This document shows, one piece after another, positions 46,728-52,040 of a stretch of DNA of 52,040 nucleotides. The notes beneath the pieces are model-generated. The model was not told where the DNA came from. It was given only the letters and a program-made list of their open reading frames with translations, and made no database searches. Source of the DNA: Alphaproteobacteria bacterium (GTDB taxonomy: Bacteria > Pseudomonadota > Alphaproteobacteria > UBA8366); assembly GCA_021774335.1 (NCBI GenBank), contig JAJFJD010000050.1, positions 1-52,040 of the forward strand, read 5' to 3'. Position numbers and translations under genes: made by a program. Numbering within the stretch: position 1 is the first letter of the stretch; each line of letters opens with the position of its first letter.

Positions 46728-47519
46728 ATGACGGAACCCATTATCCTGTGTGAAACGGATGCCCGTGGCGTCGCGACGGTCACCTTCAACCGGCCGGAGG
46801 TCAACAACGCCTACAATTCCGAGTTCATTAAGAGCGTCCTCGATACCGCGGGTAAGCTGGCGGTCGATGACGCGGTCCGGCTGGTCGTGTTACGCGGCAA
46901 TGGCCGTCATTTTCAGGCGGGCGCCGACCTCAAGTGGCTGAAGCAAGTTTCGAAAATGACACCGGAGGAGAATCTCGAAATTTCCCAGCGGACCACCGAC
47001 GCGGTTCGGGGGCTGAACGAATTCCCGAAGCCGACGATGGCCTTGGTCCACGGCGGTTGCTTCGGCGGTGGGACGGGGATCATCGCAGCCTGCGATATCG
47101 TGATCGCGTCCGAGGACGCGATCTTCTCGATAACCGAGGCGCGGTGGGGCGTCATGGCCGGTCCGATCTTCCCGCAACTCAACGCCTGTATGGGGCAGCA
47201 TAACGTGCGGCGTTACGCGCTGACCTGTGAACGGTTCGGCCCGCGGCAGGCCCATGCCATGGGGCTGGTGAATGCTGTCTGTCCTGTCGGTGAGCTCGAT
47301 GCGACGGCGGCGCCGTTGATTGAGGCGATCCTGTCGGGCGGCCCGGCGGCGCTGCGTGAGACCAAGAAGCTGATCAAGGACGTGGCGGGCATCGCCGTGC
47401 CGGACGATATGGCCGAAGGGCTTGCCCTGCAGCATGCGTTGAAGCGGCAGACCGACGAAGCCGACGAAGGACTCCTCAGCTTCATCGAGAAACGAAACCC
47501 CAGTTGGTATCCGGGATAG
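46728..47519 (+). CDS. Enoyl-CoA hydratase/isomerase family protein (second of three)
   Basis: A 263-residue crotonase. HFQAGADLKWLKQ and HGGCFGGGTGIIAACDIVIA form the oxyanion hole. The catalytic-loop sequence TEARWGVMAGPIFPQLNACM differs from both neighbours, so its substrate probably differs. It begins 3 bases after the first copy. Candidate roles include another branched or terpenoid acyl-CoA hydratase; none is proved by the sequence. Confidence 0.85.
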   Translation: MTEPIILCETDARGVATVTFNRPEVNNAYNSEFIKSVLDTAGKLAVDDAVRLVVLRGNGRHFQAGADLKWLKQVSKMTPEENLEISQRTTDAVRGLNEFPKPTMALVHGGCFGGGTGIIAACDIVIASEDAIFSITEARWGVMAGPIFPQLNACMGQHNVRRYALTCERFGPRQAHAMGLVNAVCPVGELDATAAPLIEAILSGGPAALRETKKLIKDVAGIAVPDDMAEGLALQHALKRQTDEADEGLLSFIEKRNPSWYPG

Positions 47520-47524
47520 TCAGG

Positions 47525-48319
47525 ATGAGTAACGAAGTATTGGTAGCTGTCGACGATCGCGGAACCGCGACGTTGACCCTCAATCGGCCGGAAGCGTTGA
47601 ACGCCTTTAACGTCGATCAGATCGCCGCCTTCAACGATGCGATGACGCAGGTGACGGCTGACCCCGCTGTGCGGGTGATCGTGATCACCGGCAGCGGGCC
47701 GGTCTTCTGCTCAGGCGCGGACCTTAACTATCTGAAATGGGCCGGTGGTCTGTCCTATGAAGACAACAAGGCGGACGCCAGTAAATATGCGGCGATGGGG
47801 GAGGCGGTCTATGCCGCCTCACAGCCGGTCATTGCCCGTGTCCAGGGTGGCGCCTATGGCGGCGGAGTCGCGGTGGCGGCCGCCTGCGATATCGTCATCG
47901 CCGAGAGTTCGGCCAAATTTGCGATCACTGAAGCGCGGTACGGCTTCACACCGTCGTTGATGGTGCCCTATTTGCTGGGTCGCATGGGGCAGCGCGAGTG
48001 CCGCCGCTGGTGTTTGACCGGTGAGGCGATGTCGGCCGCCGAGGCGTTCCGTATCGGCCTTGCGGATATCGTTGTCGAAGATGGCCTCGACGATAAGGTG
48101 GCGGCGGTGGTTGATAGCCTCTTGATGAATTCCCCAGGCGGGCTTGCGGAAAGCAAGGCGGTGATCGGCGAGACCGGCTATCCGCCGATCGACGCGGCCA
48201 TGATTGACCGCACATTGGAAGCGTTTGTCGCCGGGCGCGGCAGTGACCAGGCATCGGAAGGCGCGGACGCGTTCATTGCGAAACGGCCGCCGAATTGGGC
48301 GACGGAGGCGGATGCGTGA
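47525..48319 (+). CDS. Enoyl-CoA hydratase/isomerase family protein (third of three)
   Basis: A 264-residue crotonase starting at ATG 47525. VFCSGADLNYLKW and QGGAYGGGVAVAAACDIVIA form the oxyanion hole; the catalytic loop reads TEARYGFTPSLMVPYLLGRM. It has the typical C-terminal KRPPNW ending. The TGA overlaps the GTG of the channel gene by 4 bases. Three adjacent, clearly diverged crotonases suggest duplication followed by specialisation. Confidence 0.85.
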   Translation: MSNEVLVAVDDRGTATLTLNRPEALNAFNVDQIAAFNDAMTQVTADPAVRVIVITGSGPVFCSGADLNYLKWAGGLSYEDNKADASKYAAMGEAVYAASQPVIARVQGGAYGGGVAVAAACDIVIAESSAKFAITEARYGFTPSLMVPYLLGRMGQRECRRWCLTGEAMSAAEAFRIGLADIVVEDGLDDKVAAVVDSLLMNSPGGLAESKAVIGETGYPPIDAAMIDRTLEAFVAGRGSDQASEGADAFIAKRPPNWATEADA

Positions 48320-49227
48320 AAAGCGGTGAGCGGCCACGACTGATCGGGACCGGGTTCACGGGGCTGCTGCTCGGCCTGATCGCGCTTGCCGCCGGTGAAA
48401 TCGGCACCGTCTTTCAAATCGTGATGCTGATGATCCTGTCGTTCGCTGTCGGGACCTTCCACCTGATCTTCCGCGGCAGTGGTTTCTTCTCGATCTCGCT
48501 GGCGAATTTTCTTGGCGTCTATGCCTGTTTTTACGTGTTCTTCGTCGTAACGAATTTTTCGGGCGCCAGCCCGTGGGCCTTCCAACTCGGTTTCAGCTTT
48601 CCGATCCTCGCTTTCCTGGGTGGAGCCATTCTCAAGCGGACGGAATTGCAATCGATCGTGCAATCCGAGCGTTTGCGCGATGAGCGTCATCTCGGCCGTA
48701 CCTTTCTGTGGCTGTTGCCGGTGTCGATTGTCGGCGCGCTGAGCTTCCTGGTGCCGGAACATGTGCCGGAACAACCGGTCGTCACTGTCGTGTTCCTACT
48801 CGCCATGGCTGCGATCGCCCTTGTCGTGCTGATGGCGAGCCGGGACATCGCCGTCTTCCTGCTCGATTCCGGCTTGCTGTTCGAGGAGTTCTTCCAGAGC
48901 GCGGCACGACTCTTGGTGCCGGCATTTGCGTTCTTCACCTTCTATTCTTTGCAGATCATCGTTTTCGGCTGCATCTACCGAATCTTGGATCGCTTCACCG
49001 TTGATCCGCTTTTTCTGGTCGGCGATGCGCCGGCCACCATCAGTTTCTCTCAGGCCCTGTACTTCTCGGTCATCACCTTGAGCACGGTCGGCTACGGCGA
49101 TGTGGTGCCGTTGTCGGACATGGTCCGGTTGATCGTGTCGATCCAGATCGTCAGCGGCGTGCTGTTGCTATTGTTCGGCTTCTCCGAGATCATCGCCTAC
49201 ACGCGCACGCATAAGGGAAGGTCCTAG
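48316..49227 (+). CDS. Potassium-channel-like membrane protein
   Basis: GTG 48316 overlaps the previous stop by 4 bases and gives 303 residues. About seven hydrophobic segments are visible. The last two flank a pore loop, FSQALYFSVITLSTVGYGDV, with the K+ selectivity filter Thr257-Val-Gly-Tyr-Gly-Asp262. A charged cytosolic stretch (KRTELQSIVQSERLRDERHL) splits the early spans. No RCK or CNB domain follows. It is close to the two-TM pore ion-channel family. Its place between a crotonase and mccA, 6 bases before mccA, is unexpected. Confidence 0.8.
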   Translation: MKSGERPRLIGTGFTGLLLGLIALAAGEIGTVFQIVMLMILSFAVGTFHLIFRGSGFFSISLANFLGVYACFYVFFVVTNFSGASPWAFQLGFSFPILAFLGGAILKRTELQSIVQSERLRDERHLGRTFLWLLPVSIVGALSFLVPEHVPEQPVVTVVFLLAMAAIALVVLMASRDIAVFLLDSGLLFEEFFQSAARLLVPAFAFFTFYSLQIIVFGCIYRILDRFTVDPLFLVGDAPATISFSQALYFSVITLSTVGYGDVVPLSDMVRLIVSIQIVSGVLLLLFGFSEIIAYTRTHKGRS

Positions 49228-49233
49228 CGGCCC

Positions 49234-51261
49234 ATGTTCAGACGGCTTCTCATCGCCAATCGGGGCGAGATCGCCTGCCGCGTCATCCGTACCGCACGCG
49301 ATATGGGTATACGGACCATCGCCGTTTACTCGGACGCCGACACGGGCGCCCGGCATGTCGATATGGCGGACGAAGCATACCGGATTGGCCCGGCGCTGGT
49401 GGCGGACAGCTATCTCTCGGTCGAGCGTATCTTGGCCGTAGCACGGGAGAGTGGGGCGGAAGCGATCCATCCAGGGTACGGCTTCCTGTCTGAGAACGCA
49501 GAGTTCGCCGAGGCCTGCACAGTGGCAGGGATCGTTTTTGTTGGACCGTCTCCGTCGGCCATCCGGGCGATGGGCTCGAAGATCGAGGCGAAGACCCTGG
49601 CGCAGGAGGCCGGCGTGCCGGTGGTGCCGGGATATAACGGCCTGTCGCAGGGGCGCGGTGACCTCAAGGCGGCGGCGGATGAGATCGGCTATCCGGTGAT
49701 GATCAAGGCGTCGGCCGGTGGCGGCGGGCGTGGCATGCGGATGGTGCGCGAGGCGTCTCTGTTCGACGACGCGCTGGACAGCGCCAGCCGCGAGGCCAAG
49801 GCGGCCTTCGGCGACGGCCGCGTGCTGATTGAAAAGTTCATCGCGCGACCACGCCATATCGAAGTGCAGGTGTTCGGCGACACCCATGGCAACATCGTTC
49901 ACCTGTTTGATCGAGATTGCTCGGTGCAGCGCCGTCACCAGAAGATCGTCGAGGAAGCGCCGGCGCCCGGCCTGAGCGAGGCTCTGCGAAAGGCTATGGG
50001 CGAGGCGGCGATCGAGGTCGCGCGCCGTGTCGATTATGTGGGCGCGGGGACTGTCGAGTTCATCGTCGACCGGGACGCGGTTCCCGACGATGGCGGATTC
50101 TATTTCCTGGAGATGAACACCCGCCTGCAGGTCGAGCATCCGGTCACCGAGATGGTGACCACCGCGGTCGATTTGGTTGAATGGCAACTCCTAGTCGCTG
50201 CCGGTGAGCCATTGCCGTTTCAACAGAAAGGCATACGGCTATACCAGCATGCGGTTGAAGTGCGGATTTATGCCGAGGATTACCGGCGCGATTTCCTGCC
50301 GTCAACCGGGAGGCTCGACCATCTTGTGTTCCCGGGTCATCGTCTGGTGCGCATAGATACCGGCGTCCGAGAAGGCGATACGGTGACCCGGCACTATGAT
50401 CCGATGATTGCGAAGATAATCTCTGAAGGGAGAACGCGCAGCCAGGCAATCGCGAATTTGCAGCGAAGCCTTATGGAGATCGAGATTATCGGGCCGGCGA
50501 CGAATCTGCCATTTCTCATCGCGGTTCTTGGGCACCCGTCGTTTCAGGACGGTGATGTCGATACGACCTTCGTTCACCTCCATCGTGCCGAGTTGATGGC
50601 CGCATCGGAGCTGCCGGGGACAGATGCTCAAATTCTCGCCGGTGTTTACGAGGCGCTTGTCGACCGTGACTGCGCTGGGCAAGAGCCTGATCCGTATTCG
50701 CCGTGGCGCCGCCGGGATGGATGGCGAGGCTTTGGCCGTGCGCCCGTTCTTCATCAATTCCGTGACGGTGAGAACGACGCTACCGTTTCCGTTGAATGGG
50801 ACGGGGACGCATTGCTGCTCGGTCTGCCCGATGACACCTACCGGGTTTCCGGGAAGGTCACGGATGGCGGCACCGTTCAGGCAATTCTCGGTCGCCGAAC
50901 CATCAAGGGTCGCGTCATTGAGCGGGGGTTGGAACGCCACGTCCTGATCGATGGTCGCGCGCGTTGTTTGGTTCTCCGCGGTCCCGATGCGCCGTTCGCG
51001 CAGGGGGAGGCGAGCGGCGGCAAACTCACAGCACCACTGCCGGCGGCGGTCGTGCGGGTGCATGTGGAGGCAGGCGCGACGGTTGCACGCGGCGCGCCGT
51101 TGATGGTGTTGGAAGCCATGAAGATGGAGCATGTCATTACCGCGCCGTCGGACGGCGTCGTCGCCGTGGTGCATTTCGCGGTCGGGCAACAGGTGGACGA
51201 GGGGGCGGAACTGGTCGTCCTCGATGCGCCGGCCGACGGTTCTACCGGCGGGGCGGAATAG
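49234..51261 (+). CDS. mccA: 3-methylcrotonyl-CoA carboxylase alpha chain (biotin carboxylase + BCCP)
   Basis: It carboxylates biotin for MccB. The 675 residues open MFRRLLIANRGEIACRVIRT. The ATP-grasp domain has MIKASAGGGGRGMRMV, SVQRRHQKIVEEAPAP and EMNTRLQVEHPVTEMV. The MCC-type BT linker follows, and the biotinyl domain has EAMKMEHVI with Lys630. Pairing with mccB, 3.3 kb upstream, and VEHPVTEMVT with LVEWQL support MCC rather than PCC specificity. Confidence 0.94.
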   Translation: MFRRLLIANRGEIACRVIRTARDMGIRTIAVYSDADTGARHVDMADEAYRIGPALVADSYLSVERILAVARESGAEAIHPGYGFLSENAEFAEACTVAGIVFVGPSPSAIRAMGSKIEAKTLAQEAGVPVVPGYNGLSQGRGDLKAAADEIGYPVMIKASAGGGGRGMRMVREASLFDDALDSASREAKAAFGDGRVLIEKFIARPRHIEVQVFGDTHGNIVHLFDRDCSVQRRHQKIVEEAPAPGLSEALRKAMGEAAIEVARRVDYVGAGTVEFIVDRDAVPDDGGFYFLEMNTRLQVEHPVTEMVTTAVDLVEWQLLVAAGEPLPFQQKGIRLYQHAVEVRIYAEDYRRDFLPSTGRLDHLVFPGHRLVRIDTGVREGDTVTRHYDPMIAKIISEGRTRSQAIANLQRSLMEIEIIGPATNLPFLIAVLGHPSFQDGDVDTTFVHLHRAELMAASELPGTDAQILAGVYEALVDRDCAGQEPDPYSPWRRRDGWRGFGRAPVLHQFRDGENDATVSVEWDGDALLLGLPDDTYRVSGKVTDGGTVQAILGRRTIKGRVIERGLERHVLIDGRARCLVLRGPDAPFAQGEASGGKLTAPLPAAVVRVHVEAGATVARGAPLMVLEAMKMEHVITAPSDGVVAVVHFAVGQQVDEGAELVVLDAPADGSTGGAE

Positions 51262-51274
51262 GGTTTCGGCGGCG

Positions 51275-51709
51275 ATGACGGTGAATCTGATCAAGCTCTC
51301 GGTCGGGATAGAGAATATCGACCATCTCGCCCAGGTGCAGGAAGGCCGGGTTCGGCTGGCGGAAGCCGCGGGCGAGGGGCCGCGGTTGTTCCATCGAACC
51401 CGGCATATGCCCCGGCGCGGCGACGAGTTGCTCGACGGCGGATCGATCTATTGGATCATCAAGGGGCGGACGCGGGCGCGGCAGCGCCTGATCGGCCTCG
51501 AATCCGACGTGGACGAGGAGGGGCGGAAGTTCTGCCGTCTCATGCTGGAGCCGGGTCTCGTGCCGACCGATCCGTGGCCGCACCGGCCGTTCCAGGGCTG
51601 GCGCTATCTTGAGACCAAGGACGCTCCGCCGGACCGCGCGCGCGGGCAGGCCGATCAGGAGATGCCGGAGGAGATGATCGAGGAATTGCGAGACCTCGGC
51701 CTTCTGTAG
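51275..51709 (+). CDS. DUF1489 family protein
   Basis: ATG 51275 starts MTVNLIKLSVGIENIDHLAQ and gives 144 residues; the frame is open further up inside mccA. HRTRHMPRRGDELLDGGSIY, WIIKGRTRARQRLIGLESDV and FQGWRYLETKDAPPD match the alphaproteobacterial DUF1489 family, which has no established function. Soluble, no signal peptide. 13 bases after mccA, so probably co-transcribed. Confidence 0.82.
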   Translation: MTVNLIKLSVGIENIDHLAQVQEGRVRLAEAAGEGPRLFHRTRHMPRRGDELLDGGSIYWIIKGRTRARQRLIGLESDVDEEGRKFCRLMLEPGLVPTDPWPHRPFQGWRYLETKDAPPDRARGQADQEMPEEMIEELRDLGLL

Positions 51710-51724
51710 CAGATGGCTCGGCCT

Positions 51725-51746
51725 GTGGATAAGATGGTGGATAAGA
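51725..51746 (+). repeat. Direct repeat GTGGATAAGA x2, DnaA-box-like
   Basis: GTGGATAAGA occurs at 51725-51734 and 51737-51746 (12-base period). The first copy with the T before it, TGTGGATAA, is the exact reverse complement of the consensus DnaA box TTATCCACA; the second differs at one base. Two tight boxes beside AT-richer DNA could bind DnaA for gene control or be part of an origin, but no larger box array is visible. Confidence 0.5.
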
Positions 51747-51816
51747 AAATTGCTCTGGATGTCATTCGGCCGTTGCGGAATAAGATTGGCAACGCTATAT
51801 TCGGCAATAGCGACCG

Positions 51817-51844
51817 TGCTTGAACTGGCAACCGGTTCCAAGCA
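51817..51844 (+). other. Bulged inverted repeat in the final gap
   Basis: TGCTTGAAC (51817-51825) pairs with GTTC-C-AAGCA (51835-51844) over 9 bp with one bulged C and a 9-base loop. A smaller GCTAT/ATAGC hairpin lies about 10 bases before it. No T run follows. Could be a leader or small-RNA structure, or an operator. Confidence 0.35.
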
Positions 51845-52040
51845 CGATCTCCTCGAAATGAGAAGATACGGTAGGGTAAATCGAGCCCGGCGTTGTTGCC
51901 TGTTGTTTGACAAGTAAATTTTGGAAGGGATGCGCGGGCGGCGGTTTGTGCTGTTTTTTGCACGGATCACTGGCTGCGAGGGTTCTTGGTGTATGCGTTC
52001 TGCGTATACGCTCTGTATTCTTGTAGTTTTTACGTTCTGT

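Larger units (their letters stand above)
51710..52040. other. AT-richer intergenic stretch at the window end, no gene seen
   Basis: These 331 bases contain no family-like reading frame on either strand. They hold a 10-base direct repeat resembling DnaA boxes, one bulged hairpin at 51817-51844, a TTGACA at 51907-51912 without a matching -10, and the palindrome GCGTATACGC at 52002-52011. Composition is visibly lower in G+C than the rest. It could be the regulatory region of a gene beyond the window. Confidence 0.5.

Noticed and set aside
1..52040. CRISPR arrays, insertion sequences, prophage or integrase attachment sites
   Set aside because: I saw no regularly spaced repeats, transposase or integrase sequence. 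The tRNA-Leu 3' end is followed by a terminator and maeB, with no sign of an island.

Overview
The window is a G+C-rich chromosomal segment of an alphaproteobacterium, most likely Rhodospirillales-like. This rests on the order secY-adk-rpsM-rpsK-rpoA-rplQ without rpmJ or rpsD, a short adenylate kinase, a zinc-free S14, an ATP12-type F1 assembly chaperone, a DUF1489 gene, and dense coding with many overlapping start/stop codons. No species can be named from the sequence alone.

Layout. 1-14.2 kb: end of tuf, then the S10-spc-alpha ribosomal superoperon (rpsJ to rplQ) on the + strand. A terminator-like hairpin lies between tuf and rpsJ, a near-perfect sigma70 promoter lies before rpsM, and a strong terminator follows rplQ. 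14.2-24.9 kb: housekeeping genes: Do-type periplasmic protease, rarA, a C45 acyltransferase-like protein, amtB-glnK, crcB, an RluC-type pseudouridine synthase, a HAD phosphatase, an AsmA protein and ATP12. 25-32.8 kb: propionyl-CoA carboxylase, with pccB and pccA separated by about 4.3 kb that holds two small membrane proteins, threonine aldolase, a methyltransferase and a glycosyltransferase-methyltransferase fusion. 32.8-35.5 kb: acylphosphatase, then three minus-strand genes: a peroxiredoxin-like gene with an in-frame UGA, a lipoprotein hydrolase and lipB. 35.6-39.5 kb: tRNA-Leu(GAG) with its terminator, maeB and mgtE. 39.5-51.7 kb: a leucine/isovalerate catabolic cluster (ivd, mccB, three crotonases, mccA), with an SDR, an asparagine-synthetase-like protein, a metallophosphoesterase, a K+-channel-like protein and a DUF1489 protein set between them. 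51.7-52.04 kb: an AT-richer gap with no recognised gene, containing a direct repeat that resembles DnaA boxes.

Function. The metabolic half converges on branched-chain and odd-chain acyl-CoA breakdown. Ivd, MccAB and a methylglutaconyl-CoA hydratase take leucine-derived isovaleryl-CoA to HMG-CoA, PccAB handles propionyl-CoA, and MaeB can supply pyruvate and NADPH.

Two observations stand out. First, the peroxiredoxin-like gene at 33127-33774 (-) carries UGA exactly where the family has its active-site Cys (W-U-P-Y-C). It is followed at once by a hairpin with bacterial SECIS geometry, so it is probably a selenoprotein. Second, the 644-residue asparagine-synthetase homologue at 41513-43447 has an intact frame but has lost the N-terminal Cys nucleophile, the glutamine-binding NGE, the SGGxDS pyrophosphatase loop and the second SGxGxDE motif. 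It looks like a maintained double pseudoenzyme embedded in a catabolic cluster.
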